Source of the DNA: Opitutus sp.
GTDB lineage: Bacteria; Verrucomicrobiota; Verrucomicrobiia; Opitutales; Opitutaceae
Reading direction: 5' to 3'
Length of the DNA stretch: 64,000 nucleotides
Assembly: GCA_024998815.1 (NCBI GenBank)
Contig: JACEUQ010000002.1
Location: forward strand, 194,501 to 258,500
Shown: one piece after another, positions 1 through 10,634 of the stretch
How the letters are laid out: each line of letters starts with the position of its first letter
How positions within the stretch are numbered: the first letter of the stretch is position 1
Position numbers and translations under genes: made by a program
Notes under the pieces: model-generated
What the model saw: only the letters and a program-made list of their open reading frames with translations
Databases searched by the model: none
What the model was told of the DNA's origin: nothing

Positions 1-1356
1 TTGTTCGAGCAAGTTGAGGATGTAATCGCTGGAGTAGGCGCCGAGTTCATGGGCGCTTTCGATCGCCCGGCCGACTGCCTCCGTTCCATACAGGGCCACC
101 AAACCCACGATAGTCGCCAGGTGGTGTCCCGCGTTGAGCCGGCGCTCCTCCAGCCCCCGTTGGTAGGCGGGTGCCGCCGGGCTCAGTTCCAAAAACCGTA
201 GCCGCAGGCGCTGCCGCGCCCCCTGCCGTTTGCGCTCCTCGAGTTCGCGCACATGCTCGGGGTTTTCCACATCGGCGCGGCGGGCAAAACTGCGGGCATG
301 CTCGGCCACCAGGGTGCGGTCCGCATAAAACCTCACCTGCGCCCCCTCGATCTGCGCGGTGAGTAGCGCCCCGGCAAACTTCGTGGGCACCGAGTAGCGG
401 TTCGTTTCGATACTCACCCGGCACCGCCGCGACGCCCGCACGCTTAAGGTGCGCACCGCCGGACTGGCCACCGGGTTAAGCGGCAGGAGCGCAGCGCGCT
501 CCTCGGGCAGCCGGTCCACCGGCCGGCCCTGGGTTTCAGCGTGCACGCGCACGTTGGCCACCGTTTCCAGCCACAAGCTGGCGGCCGGCCCCAGCTCGGT
601 AAACCCATTCATCTGCCTCCCGCCAAGGAAGCTTTTTTTCACGTAACCCACCGCGTTTTCCACCATGCCCTTGGACTGCGGATGCCCCGGCCCGCACGCT
701 TTTATCGTAAACCCGTAGTGCCGGGCAAAGTCCAGGTACTGGGCGTTGTACACCGGGTCGGTCCCGGGCACATGCGAGAGGACGGCCGTCTTGCAGTTAT
801 CGACCATCACCTCGCGCGGCACCCCGCCGAGTTTTTCAAAGGCGCGCCGGTGACAGCCCAGCCACCACTCCTGGCCCTGCCCGAGGGTAAATTCCACATG
901 CAGGAACCGGCTGTAGCCCAAAACCATGACGAAAAAACTTAAAGCCCGCCGGGTGCCGTCCACCTCCACCGAGCCAAAGCTGCCCCAGTCCACCTGCGCG
1001 GTCTGGCCGGGGGCAAACTTGAGGGTAAGAAACGCCTCCAGGTTCCTCGGCCGCACCCGCCGCACGTAGTCTTTCAAAATTGAATACCCGCCCGTGTACC
1101 CCCGCTCGCGCACCTTTTGCCAGAGCTGCATGGCGGTGAACGGATGGGCCTCCAGCCACCGCGCGATCGCCGGCTTGTGCACGTCGAGCTTGCTTGGCCT
1201 AGGCACCTGCGCGGCCTGGCTGCGCGCGTACTTTTCCTGCGCCTGCCAGCGCCTCACCGTCTGCACGTGCAACTGGAGCGAGCGGGTGATTTGCGGCGCA
1301 CTGTGACCGGCAGCCTCCGCCTGTTTTATCCGGCAATACAGTTCGTAATTGATCAC
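1..1356 (-). CDS. istA: IS21-family transposase IstA, C-terminus outside window
   Basis: DDE-type IS21 transposase that cuts and joins the element ends. It starts with GTG at 1356, overlapping the preceding accessory gene by four bases, and is still open at position 1. By alignment with the complete copy (31439-32905, 488 residues) about 36 residues are missing. The N-terminus carries a helix-turn-helix region (about residues 10-45) and the catalytic core begins near the conserved QVDWG stretch (about residue 120). I saw no frameshift relative to the complete copy but did not check every codon for a stop. Confidence 0.85.
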   Translation of the reverse strand, partial: MINYELYCRIKQAEAAGHSAPQITRSLQLHVQTVRRWQAQEKYARSQAAQVPRPSKLDVHKPAIARWLEAHPFTAMQLWQKVRERGYTGGYSILKDYVRRVRPRNLEAFLTLKFAPGQTAQVDWGSFGSVEVDGTRRALSFFVMVLGYSRFLHVEFTLGQGQEWWLGCHRRAFEKLGGVPREVMVDNCKTAVLSHVPGTDPVYNAQYLDFARHYGFTIKACGPGHPQSKGMVENAVGYVKKSFLGGRQMNGFTELGPAASLWLETVANVRVHAETQGRPVDRLPEERAALLPLNPVASPAVRTLSVRASRRCRVSIETNRYSVPTKFAGALLTAQIEGAQVRFYADRTLVAEHARSFARRADVENPEHVRELEERKRQGARQRLRLRFLELSPAAPAYQRGLEERRLNAGHHLATIVGLVALYGTEAVGRAIESAHELGAYSSDYILNLLEQ

Positions 1357-1712
1357 GCCCCCACCTCCCGGCTCGGCGACGGCGTTACCGCCAGCGTGTG
1401 CGATGGCCTGCCCCGGTCCAAGGAAAGCACCTGGTAAAGTGGCGCGGCGTAGGCGATCACCCCGGCCTCGATTAACTGCCGACGCGCCTCGACCAGGCCG
1501 TCCTCGCTGAGCGTGAGCAGCCGGGCCAGGGTGCGCGTGGCGTAGTAACTCAGCCCGTCGGCGTCACCCACGGTTACCAGGACCAGATAAAGTCCCCAGG
1601 CGGGGGCACTGGCCCGCCCCAGGTAATTGCCCCGCACCAGCCGGTGGTCCAGCCAGCTAAACTGGGCCGGCGTGCGCCGGAGTTGTTCGCGATCGATCGG
1701 TTGTTTTTGCAT
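1353..1712 (-). CDS. IS21 accessory protein, winged-helix-like, 119 aa (left copy)
   Basis: Small protein encoded between the zinc-ribbon accessory gene and istA. The residue pattern around 45-85 (a serine/tyrosine-rich strand, then ARLL and an arginine-rich helix) resembles the winged helix of replication or plasmid-type regulators. That is an inference from pattern only. The gene overlaps istA by four bases and the upstream accessory gene by 56 bases in another frame, so the four genes look like one transcription unit. The translation matches the right-hand copy. Function unknown; it may regulate transposase expression or help choose targets. Confidence 0.6.
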   Translation of the reverse strand: MQKQPIDREQLRRTPAQFSWLDHRLVRGNYLGRASAPAWGLYLVLVTVGDADGLSYYATRTLARLLTLSEDGLVEARRQLIEAGVIAYAAPLYQVLSLDRGRPSHTLAVTPSPSREVGA

Positions 1713-2214
1713 AATCGGGCGGCTGGACGTCGATGCCCAGGATCACCCGCCCCCGGGATTGCAGGTGTCGCAGCATGGGTTCGAGGTCCTCTTGTAACGT
1801 CACTCCGGCGAACTGCGCGATAAGCCCCACGAGCACAGGGTTTTGCGACTCCCAGCTGTCTTGTAACGCCGCGCAGGGATTCGGTAACGCCACCTCGGCG
1901 ACCGGCTCGGCTTTAGGCTGGTGCACAACGGATTGCGTAGTTGGGATGTCTTGTAACGCCACCCGCCGTCGCGGCCCCCTCCGCCTTGAGTACCCCGGAT
2001 TGGCCTTCCGCCACTCCTGCACCCGTTGGACATTTTCTGGGCCTTTCCAGTGGTCGAGGTTCTCCGGCTTCGCCAACCATTTGGCCTGACTGGCCGCCCG
2101 GCTCGCCCGTCGGCATCCCGGCTTCCCGCAGTAGCGCTGACGCTCGCGGTTATGCGCGTCGGGCAGAAAGAAATCGACACAGTGCAAACACTTGCGTGAA
2201 CCGGTTGGATGCAT
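1657..2214 (-). CDS. IS21 accessory protein with N-terminal zinc-ribbon-like cysteines, 185 aa (left copy)
   Basis: First gene of the element. The N-terminus has paired cysteines C9-x2-C12 and C29-x4-C34 within a basic segment, which looks like a small zinc-binding DNA- or RNA-binding module. The middle is rich in charged residues and contains three short repeats of the type (V/A)(A/T)LQ(D/E). It differs from the right-hand copy at a few positions (for example V13 here, A13 there). No catalytic motif is recognisable. Conservation in both copies suggests the gene is an active part of the element. Confidence 0.6.
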   Translation of the reverse strand: MHPTGSRKCLHCVDFFLPDAHNRERQRYCGKPGCRRASRAASQAKWLAKPENLDHWKGPENVQRVQEWRKANPGYSRRRGPRRRVALQDIPTTQSVVHQPKAEPVAEVALPNPCAALQDSWESQNPVLVGLIAQFAGVTLQEDLEPMLRHLQSRGRVILGIDVQPPDYAKTTDRSRTTPAHAGPV

Positions 2215-2451
2215 CGCTGTGCATCCGCCAAGCGTCCCGCCGGTTCAATCTCCACCCATTCGCACCCCTCATATCCCCAGCCGGACAGGGAAGAAAACCC
2301 ACCCACGGAAGAAGAGTATTACTCTTTTTAAGGGGAAGAAGATCCACCGAAGAAGAAGTGCATTCCTAACCGCCAGAAATAGACGCTTTCCCGCTCGCCG
2401 CTCACATATTATACACTTTCGAACTCTTCCATAGTTTGCCTCTGATTCCCC

Positions 2452-2811
2452 ATGCCTTTACTTTCCCCTGCCTTTACCGTCCTGGATGATCCCGCCAGCA
2501 GCTTCGCTGCTGAATCCATTTTCGCCACCGCGCTGAGCGATGAGGGACTGATCTCAGCTTACAGTTTGCTTGGCGATTTGCTGGGGCACCTCGGCGACCA
2601 ACCGGAGTTGGAGGGGCCGGTCAAGGGCCTGCAAGTCTGCCTAGACACGTTGCTCAATGAAGCACGCCCGTTCGACGATGCCTCGGTCAAGCACCTCACT
2701 GCGCTGGCCGCTTGGTTGCCCGGCGCGTTGGTGGCGGTGCGCGATGGCAATAAGCCCGCGCCGCTGGCCGTGAAGTGTCGAATAACCCAGACGCACTCAC
2801 TAACCGCATGA
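2452..2811 (+). CDS. Hypothetical protein, 119 aa, overlapping the autotransporter start
   Basis: I do not recognise this protein. It is mildly acidic, with leucine-rich amphipathic segments around residues 35-75, and has no signal peptide or membrane segment. It begins 45 bases inside the IS21 flank, so its own promoter may have been replaced. Its TGA overlaps the ATG of the autotransporter gene as ATGA, which would allow translational coupling. The last dozen residues have a different character from the rest, so the gene could also be a truncated remnant whose frame happens to end there. Confidence 0.4.
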   Translation: MPLLSPAFTVLDDPASSFAAESIFATALSDEGLISAYSLLGDLLGHLGDQPELEGPVKGLQVCLDTLLNEARPFDDASVKHLTALAAWLPGALVAVRDGNKPAPLAVKCRITQTHSLTA

Positions 2812-5800
2812 TCACCTTTAACTTCCGAACCGCTAAGCTTATCTCCGCAATCGCCGCCATCCCGCTCCTGGCCGGCACATCCACGCAAGCCGCCAACGGC
2901 ACATGGACGCAGTTGACCAGCGGCGGCCTTTGGAGCAATACGGTAAACTGGTCCGGCGGCACCGTGGCCGACGGCAGCGGATTCACTGCCGACTTCAGCA
3001 CGCTGAACATCACCAGCGCCAACATCGTCCACCTGGACGGAGCGCGCACGCTGTCCGCGCTCACGTTCGCCGATACGACCACTCCCTTCGTCGGTTGGAC
3101 CCTGGATAACAACGGCAGCGCAGCAAATATTCTCACCCTGGCAGGCACCACGCCCTCGATCACGGTGGGAACGAGTTCCACAGCAGAGATCAGCGCCGAA
3201 ATTGCCGGCTCCACTAACTGGAGTAAAGCGGGCACCGGCACGCTGACCCTCTCCGGCAGCAACACCTTCAGCGGCAATCTCACGTTTTCGACCGGGAGGT
3301 TGGTGGTCAGCAACAACAATGCTTTGGGCACGACAGGCGGCACCAACAGCGTCACCAACGGCGCCGCGCTGGTGCTGGGCAACGGAGTCACCGTCACCGG
3401 GGAAACGGTGACGATCAACGGTTCTGGCACGGATTTCAACGGGGCGTTGACCGTGGACGCGAATACCTCGGCGACTTGGAACGGCACGGTGATCATGAGC
3501 AGCGTGGGAGCAAGCCCCCGCGTCGGCGCGGGTGATAACGGGACGCTGACCCTCAGTGGAGTGATCCAGGGAAGCGGCCAGTCTCTGCAGGTCCGCGGTA
3601 ATAACGCCGCCGCCACGGTGATCGTTTCCGCAGCAAGCGGAAATAACAGCTTCAGCGGAAACACGCAGGTCGTGCAGGGCACCCTGAAGCTCGGCGCGGC
3701 AAACACTCTGCCAACGGGGACGACGCTCGACGTGGATTCTTCAAATGCATCTGTTGACGCTATCTTCGACCTGAACGGCTTTAACCAGACCGTGGCCGGC
3801 CTGCAGCGGACCGGCGCAGGCTCTGGGACCGGCGGCAGTTTCGTGACCAACAGCGGCAGCGCGGCCACCCTTACGATCAACCAAACCGCCAGCACGACCT
3901 ACAGCGGGAACATCACCGGCAGCCTGGCCCTGACGAAGTCCGGCACGGGCACGCTCACTCTCACCGGCACCAACAGCAACAGCGGAGCGACGATCATCAG
4001 CGGGGGCACTTTGGCGATCGGCACGGGCGGCCAGTTATCCACCAGCAGCGCGATCACCAACAACGCCAACCTGACCGCCAACAGCACCGGCAGCCTGACC
4101 CAGGGCACCCACTTCAGTGGAGCGGCGATCACGGGCAACGGCTCTTTCACCCAGCTCGGCTCGGGCACGACGACCCTCAATACGGCCAACACCTTCTCGG
4201 GCGTCACCCTCATCAGCGCCGGAAAGATCGCCCTCGGTCATACGCTGGCCCTTCAAAACAGCGCCTACGACACCACCGGCTCCATCGGTGCGATCGGGCT
4301 CGACGTCACCGGATTCACCGCCCCCACGCTCGGCGGCTTGCGGGGTAGCGTGGCCCTGGCGACGGCGATCACGGGATACTCGGCGGTGACCAACCTGATC
4401 CTCAATCCCCAAACCGGCGCGTCGAACAGCTACTCCGGCGTCATCGCCAATGGCGCGGCCGGCCTGACGGTCACGAAAACGGGCGCGGGCACGCAGGTCC
4501 TCTCCGGAAACAACACCTTCACCGGTCAATTGACCGTGGCGGAAGGCGCGATCTCGGTGAGCACGGTCAACAACTCGGGAGCGGATGGCGTGCTGGGCAA
4601 CAGCACCTCCTCGGTGATCCTCGGCAGCACCGGCAAGAGCGGCGCGCTGAGCTTTAATACCAACGTCGTTACAGCCACCAAGAAGTTCACCATGGCTGCC
4701 GGTGGCACTGGCATTTTTGACGTCACAAGCGGCCAGTTGGCCGTGGGACTGATCGACGGTTCCGGCGCCTTAAGCAAAACCGGAGCGGGAAATTTGGTGT
4801 TAGGCAACGCCAACACCTTCAGCGGCGGGGCCACACTGGGTGGCAGTGGTTTTGTGGCCGTCAACGTAGATTCCGCCGGCCCTGCTGGTGCTCCGACCAG
4901 CGGCGCCCTAGGCACGGGCACAGTCAATCTCGCCGGCGCGCAGATTCGGGCGGGAACCACAGCTTCGCGGACAATCGGCAACAACGTCACGATCTCCGCC
5001 GACACGCCCTTTGCCACCATCGCCAGCGAGAAATCGCTGACTTTCACCGGCACCATCCTTTTGAGCGGTGGCAACCACACCCTGAACGTTCTAACCGGCT
5101 CTACCGTGGGAACGGAAAAGCTGACCTTCTCCGGAGCGATCGGTGACGGCGGCAACGCCCTGGGCATCACCAAGACAGGGGCCGGCAACCTAGTTCTCTC
5201 CGGTAACAACACCTACACCGGCGCGACCACGGTCAGCGCGGGTTCCTTGGCAATCGGTAGCGCCGGCAGCCTTGCCAGCGGCAACGCGCTCACAGTGGGT
5301 GCAAGCGGCTTAGCCACCTTCGCCAACGCGGGCCAAACCCTCGGCGCAGTCAGCAACGCCAACACGACGACCAACGCACTTAACTTCAGTGCTTCGACCG
5401 GCACGGTGACGCTCGCCAGCCTGAGCGGCGCAGGTAACACGACCTTCGGCAGCAACGGCATCGTTACCGGCGACATCTCGGCTGGCACGGTGACCTCGGT
5501 CGGCAACCTCACCGCCAACATCTCCGGTGGTACAACCACGGTGGGTGGCGTGGCGACGATCGGCACGCTCTCCGGCGGCACCGCCAACTTGAACGGCGCC
5601 ACCAGTGCCATCACGACGCTCAACGGCGGTACGGTTAACTTGGGTTCCGGCACCGCGCTCACCGTGAGTGGCGGCACCAGTGCCGGAGTGATCACTGGCA
5701 CCGGCAGCAGCCTCACCAAAACCAGTTCCGGCACCCTCACGCTCACCGGGACCAACACGTACACTGGCACGACCACGGTTTCAGCCGGTACGCTTGCGCT

Positions 5801-6686
5801 TAACAACCCGGGCACTACGGCGCTCGTCAACACCTCGGCGGTGGTGATCGCCAGCGGTGCCTCGGTTTCACTCGGCGCGGCCAATCAAATCAACGCCGCC
5901 GCCAGCCTCACGCTCAATGGAGGCACCATGGACCTAGGCGTCTTTAGCCAAACCCTCGGCACACTCGATCTCAATGCCTCCTCCGCGCTCAGCCTGAGTG
6001 GCTCGGCGGCCCTGGTGTTTGCCAACAGTTCGGCGCTCGATTGGAACTCCGCAACGCTTTCGGTAAGCCATTTCGAGGTCGGCACCAACTCCCTGCGCTT
6101 TGGCACCACCAGTGGCGGCCTGACTGCCACCCAGTTGGGCCTTTTTCGGTTTGTCGAATTCGGCAACGTCGCGGCGCGCATCGATGACGACGGCTTTATC
6201 GTCCCGTTGTCCACGAACTACCTCAACTCCGGCGGCACCGACCTGGTCATCGCCACGCCGATCACCGGCACCACCACGGTTAATCAATCAGGCACGGGAT
6301 CGATCACCCTGACCGGCTTAAACACCTCTAGCGGGACGGCCACGGTCACTGCTGGCACCTTGGTGATCGGCACCGCTGCCGGTGGCCACTGGGCGGGTAA
6401 CGTCACCGTCAGCGGCACCGGCACCCTTAAAGGCCGCGGCGACATTGGCGGGGCTGTGATCGTCGACGCCGACGGCACTTACAGCCCGGGCAACTCCCCC
6501 GCGATCCAGCACGTCGGCTCGCTTACGGTAAATACCGGCGGCTCCGTCACGATCGAACTCGATGGCGCCACCGCCGGCACCGGAGCCGGGTTTCACGATC
6601 AGGTCATCTCAGCGGGCGCGGTCACTCTCACCGGCGGCACTTTAATCGGACAGACGATTTTCACCGGTTCGAGTGTGCCGGCCTAA
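2808..6686 (+). pseudogene. Autotransporter passenger domain (PATR beta-strand repeats), ends at in-frame TAA
   Basis: Passenger half of a type V autotransporter. I start it at ATG 2808, where a signal peptide is obvious: basic start, hydrophobic core to about residue 25, then a T-Q-A-A cleavage region. The passenger is a beta-helix built from at least eight autotransporter-associated repeats of the form LxGxNTYTGxTTVSxGTL, and is rich in Gly, Thr, Ser and Asn. Near the end it reaches the usual junction sequence (SPGNSP followed by an ELDG segment). The reading frame then meets TAA at 6684-6686 and continues in the same frame as the barrel domain. Without readthrough the passenger has no outer-membrane anchor. 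I read it as one gene broken by a point nonsense mutation. Confidence 0.8.
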
Positions 6687-8066
6687 GTGCCGACCCTCGG
6701 CGCCGTCCACGCCGTGATCACCGGCAGCACGGTGACAGGCAAATTCGACGACTACACGTTCGCCCCCGGCGACAATGCCGCCGGCATCACCTGGCTGCCC
6801 GAATACACCGCCACCGCCGTTAACCTCTACGCCGTCCCGTCCAACTACGCGACCGCAGTGCCCGGCCTCAACGCCAACCAAACCCAAGTCGGCGCGGCGC
6901 TCCAATCCCTGCGTAACTCCGGCCTCAAGTTTGAGCTCGACCAGCGCACCACCATGGACGACCGCGCCACCCTGTTTAACGGCCTGAAAACCCAAACCGC
7001 CGCCGGCCTGCGCACGGCCTACGACCAGCTCACCCCGGAAAAACTCACCGCCTTGGCTGCTACCACCTTCCAGTCCGCCTCGATCCTCAATTCCAGCCTG
7101 CAACAGCGCAGTGCGGAATTGCGCCGCTACGGGTCGGCGTCGATCAGCCTTAACGGCGTGGCCACCCCCGCCGCCGCGGAAGATTACAGCGTGCAAACGG
7201 TCATTGAAGACGGGGTGAGTTATCAAATCGCCAAGGCTAAGCCGAAAAAACGCTTCGGTTATTTTGCCTCGGCTACCGGTGCCTTTGCCGCAGTCGATGG
7301 TTCCTCAGACCGCCTCGGCTCTTTTTCGCAGACGGGGGCGGCCACCGCCGGAGTCGATTACGCGCTCAACCCCAACCAGTCGGTCGGGCTGGTGGTCAGC
7401 CAGGCGCTGGCCGACACGGATTTCTCCTCCAATAGCGGCACTGCCCGCACCACGACGAGCCGGGTTGGGGTGTTTCACGATTACCATAACGCGGGCTTCT
7501 TTGTGAATACCTCGGTGTCGGCCGGGCTTTCGGCCTATGACAGTAAGCGTAAAATCGCCTTTTTAAATCAAACCGCCAGCGGTGAAACGCAGGGCTTCAG
7601 TTACGGCGGCCAGTTGGCCACCGGCTATGATTTTAAGGTGGGCGGTTTTATTGTGGGACCGACTGCCTCGGTGGCCTATGACCATGCGCACATCAACGGC
7701 TTCGAGGAAACCGGCTCCGCCGCCGATTTGCGCGTTAGGCGTCAGAATGCGGATTCATTCATCACGAAGTTCGGGGTTCATGTGAGCCGACCCTTTGTTG
7801 CCAATAAAATCGGGTGGATTCCCGATTTGAGTCTGAGCGCAAGTCGCCAGTCGTTTAACCCCAATCGTATCACCGCGCGCCTGGCCGCCGGTGGAGAAGC
7901 GTTCAGGGTTAACCCGCAGGCTGGAGGCAGTGAGTATATTAACCCCGGCGCGAGTTTGTCGGCGCTGTTGCCCAACGGTTGGACGGTGCGCTTGAGCTAC
8001 GACGCGATCCTCAATCCGCAATACTCCGAACACCGGGTGAACTTGAGCCTTAACGCAGGGTTTTAG
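6687..8066 (+). pseudogene. Autotransporter beta-barrel domain, separated from its passenger by a stop codon
   Basis: C-terminal translocator of the autotransporter begun at 2808, in the same frame directly after TAA 6684-6686. The first 180 residues are the linker and helical region; roughly residues 185-459 form the alternating pattern of a 12-stranded outer-membrane barrel, and the protein ends in phenylalanine (LNAGF), the standard signal for the BAM assembly machinery. A GTG follows the TAA immediately, but a product starting there would lack a signal peptide and could not be exported. So this is half of a broken gene, unless the stop is read through or is a sequencing error. Confidence 0.8.
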
Positions 8067-8081
8067 GCCAGCGCATGCGGT

Positions 8082-8249
8082 GTGGCGCTGAAAGCGAACG
8101 GGCCGGCGCCGGCATCAAGGGTGATCTTCGTGCCTGAATCTGCGTTTATGGACCCTTATATTCTGCTTAAAAAGACCAATGCGGTTGTTTTAAGTGAATT
8201 TAAAGTGCGGGATTTTGAAGGTGAAATTGTCTGTTTTCGTCTTCCTTGA
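8082..8249 (+). other. Possible small ORF or gene remnant, 55 codons, after the autotransporter
   Basis: An open frame starting at a GTG and ending at TGA 8247-8249 encodes a peptide with ordinary-looking composition (PESAFMDPY, LSEFKVRDF). It lies in the frame of the autotransporter after its natural stop, but the barrel already ends in the canonical phenylalanine, so it is not part of that protein. I cannot tell a small gene from the 3' end of a lost gene. The rest of 8067-8298 shows nothing else I can support. Confidence 0.25.
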
Positions 8250-8298
8250 TATGCAGGCGGTTGCTAGCCGCATCCTCGTTAAACGATACGCGAAGCTA

Positions 8299-10207
8299 GA
8301 GCCTCCTCGAAAAGCCTTTCGCAACGGGCGTATTCCCGCCCCGGCCGGCCACTGGGGGCGCAAACAGCCCTGAACGAACTCGGTTTACGTGTTCACGAAG
8401 GGGCGGCGGCCTAAAAACAGCCCCGGCCCCATCACCAAGGTCGCTTTTCCAACGGCGAAGTCCACGGCGGTTCGCTCCGGGGCTTTTGCACCGAACTAAT
8501 TGAACCGATTTGGGTTAGCCGCGACGAGCGAAGCGACTCAGGCCGCCAAGGGCAGCGGCTTTTCCTGAGACTTCCTCGCGCGCACCAAAATCATCCGGTC
8601 AAAGTTGTGCGCGAGGATCTTCAGGGTCAGTTCGCTGCGCACCGCCGCCAACCCGCGACGACCCGGCCGGCCGAACCCGTGGTTGAACTTGAGCGTAAAC
8701 ATCAGCGACTCGATCGCGCTGCGCTCGGCGCGAAGCGTGATATAATCCTGGTGGTTCCACAGTTCCTCGCCGAGCAAGGCGCGCCCCTTGGCGCCGGAGA
8801 TGCTCACCTTGGCCACCTTCAGCTCGTATGCCTGCGCCAGCCCTTCGGCGCTGGAGTAGCCGTCGTCGACGTTCGCGCTCGCCGGCACCAGGCCCGTGTT
8901 GGCGATATTCTGGATCAGCAGGGGCACCAGTTGCTTGCAATCAGCCACGTTGCCCGCGTCGAGAATCAGCGCGGTGACAAAACCGCCGCGGCTGCGGGCC
9001 AATTGCGGCTTGTAGCCAATCACCGGTTCCCGCCCGCCTTTTTCAATAAAAGCAGCACTGCGATCGGCCAGGCTGAGGACCCTTTCCCTCGACTTGGTCT
9101 TCACCCCATCATGCACCCGCGCAATGCTTTGCTGGATCGTCGTAATCACCGCGACCACGTCCCCGTGGATGCAGTCCAGTAGGTCTTCCGCGATCCGGCG
9201 CTTGGAGGGCCGCAGCTTGGACAGTTTAACATTTGCTTCGGCCTCTGCGGCTTCTACTTGGGTGAGCAACTTGCCGCCCAACTTGCAGGCGATTTGGTAA
9301 AACTGGTCGTAGAGCAGCCGGAGTTTTTGGGCTCGGCGGGGACCACCACCCAGCAGGGCGATGGCGCGGGCGCTCTTTCGCAACTCCTCCAGCCAGTGGT
9401 CTTTGAAGCCATCCTGCAGCGAGTTAAGCCCGACCTGGTCGAGCTTGCCGCCCATGCGGTAGGCTCGCTCAAAGAGGCGGTAAATGATACCGGAGTCTGT
9501 TGGCCAGCAACTGGATGCCTTGATCGCCGTGCTGTCCAGGGTGATATCGGTAAACGAATCGAGCCCTTCGGCCAAAATATCGGCCAATTGGGCCCGGTGG
9601 ATCAGGGCGAGAGTACTCTCACTCAGGCGATTTATCAGGGGGCCAACGGTATTAGGTGCAGGCAGCGTGTACCCCAAATCATCGAGCAAGGTGCGCAACG
9701 ATGCCGATTCAAGCAGCACCATCCGGGGGCAGGCACTGTATTGCGACCCCAAGTAACCGGTGGCCATGGCCGTGATAAAAACCACAACAGCGGGGGTGCG
9801 CGGACGCCCTGCGGCGAGGAACTCGGCTTGCGTTTTTTCCGCCGTGCCTGACGCCGGCACGGCGAACAACGCCTCGGTCTGCGCCAGTTCGAACTCCCGG
9901 TCCTTCCGCCGTTCGCGCTTTTCCGCCATGGCGTGGGCGTCGAGATCGGCGGTCATGGCCACTTCGATTTCGGGGTGGGACCGCCAAAAGCGCTTCAATT
10001 CCAATAAAAAATCACCAAAATCACTGCGCGCCGGGGTGGAAAAGAAGTCGCCGGAGGAATAAACGATCGATTCGTTACTTGATAATTTAACGCCGCTACT
10101 TATTTTGTTTCCTGTTTTCATGCAGTATAATACGGCACTTTTACAGTAAACTTAAATCACATAAGTTGTTTTTAATAAAAAAACCAAAAGCCTTTTCGAG
10201 GAGGCTC
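8299..10207 (-). mobile_element. ISNCY-like insertion sequence, complete
   Basis: Both ends carry the inverted repeat GAGCCTCCTCGAAAAG, flanked by CTA on the left and TAG on the right, consistent with insertion at a CTAG or TA target. One minus-strand transposase gene (8538-10121) fills most of it. The 240 bases between the transposase stop and the left end hold no gene I can support. The terminal GAGCCT is shared with the elements at 35081-36873 and 38962-40768, whose transposases have a similar layout. Family assignment is tentative. Confidence 0.8.
8538..10121 (-). CDS. DDE transposase, ISNCY-like, 527 aa
   Basis: Full-length transposase of the surrounding element. A first acidic catalytic position is likely in the segment TLDSTAIK (about residue 195), a second near VDDGYSS (about 420) and the glutamate in ERSAIESL (about 465), giving a D-D-E order. 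The N-terminal 130 residues are charged and probably bind the ends. The ATG at 10121 is preceded by an AT-rich segment containing TATTAT, a candidate -10 box. Acts in the cytoplasm on its own IS. The frame is intact, so the element may still be active. Confidence 0.75.
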   Translation of the reverse strand: MKTGNKISSGVKLSSNESIVYSSGDFFSTPARSDFGDFLLELKRFWRSHPEIEVAMTADLDAHAMAEKRERRKDREFELAQTEALFAVPASGTAEKTQAEFLAAGRPRTPAVVVFITAMATGYLGSQYSACPRMVLLESASLRTLLDDLGYTLPAPNTVGPLINRLSESTLALIHRAQLADILAEGLDSFTDITLDSTAIKASSCWPTDSGIIYRLFERAYRMGGKLDQVGLNSLQDGFKDHWLEELRKSARAIALLGGGPRRAQKLRLLYDQFYQIACKLGGKLLTQVEAAEAEANVKLSKLRPSKRRIAEDLLDCIHGDVVAVITTIQQSIARVHDGVKTKSRERVLSLADRSAAFIEKGGREPVIGYKPQLARSRGGFVTALILDAGNVADCKQLVPLLIQNIANTGLVPASANVDDGYSSAEGLAQAYELKVAKVSISGAKGRALLGEELWNHQDYITLRAERSAIESLMFTLKFNHGFGRPGRRGLAAVRSELTLKILAHNFDRMILVRARKSQEKPLPLAA

Positions 10208-10431
10208 TAGCCCTGTGCCACTAAGAAACCGGAAGAACCCAGCAGATGCGGATCGACAAGTTCCGGCATGAGCTTCTCCAGCGAGGATATACAAGGCTGC
10301 GATATCAGCGTTAGCATCCCCACCACCACCCTTTCCGGCGTCCATATCCTCCTACGCTTGAAACGGATGTCGAGGGTGCGGAAGTGTTCCACCAAAACGG
10401 TAAGCAGGGCGCGTGTGTGTGTAGGGGACAT
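10207..10431 (-). pseudogene. N-terminal fragment of an unidentified protein, cut by the IS
   Basis: Seventy-four residues open at ATG 10431 and end at a TAG formed by the IS junction. The sequence is arginine-rich with a segment RRRIWTPERVVVGMLTL that resembles the N-terminus of some IS4-type transposases, but I cannot assign it firmly. No continuation is recognisable across the IS at 8100-8298, so the rest of the gene is lost or decayed. The 200 bases up to 10634 contain nothing I recognise. Confidence 0.35.
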
Positions 10432-10634
10432 ACAGTCGCCGACCGTCTCCCATGCCTAGGGTTCACGACCATCGCATTGGCCATAAAAAATCAGGCCTTA
10501 CGATGTGTTGCGGGCTTAACCGAGGGCCATTGTGGGTAGCCCCCCCCTAGGCAATGAGATCTGGAAATTCCGACAAGGCCCAGAACCGCACTCACCGACT
10601 GTAAATCATTTTTTACAATGACTTAGCAAAGATA

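Larger units (their letters stand above)
1..2406 (-). mobile_element. IS21-type element with two accessory genes, left copy, cut by window edge
   Basis: Near-identical inverted copy of the element at 30389-33770; position x here corresponds to 32795 minus x there. The end visible here is the accessory-gene end at 2406, with terminal sequence TGTGAGCGGCG read inward. The istB end lies outside the window. The two copies differ by scattered substitutions only, and no indel disturbs the coordinate correspondence. The flank just outside 2406, read in the element's orientation, ends in TATAATA, the same seven bases that follow the far end of the other copy. Confidence 0.9.

Noticed and set aside
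2696-3895. 399-codon frame antisense to the autotransporter, Pro/Val-rich
   Set aside because: Repetitive Gly/Thr-rich coding gives Val/Pro-rich antisense frames; several such frames follow the repeats along the gene.
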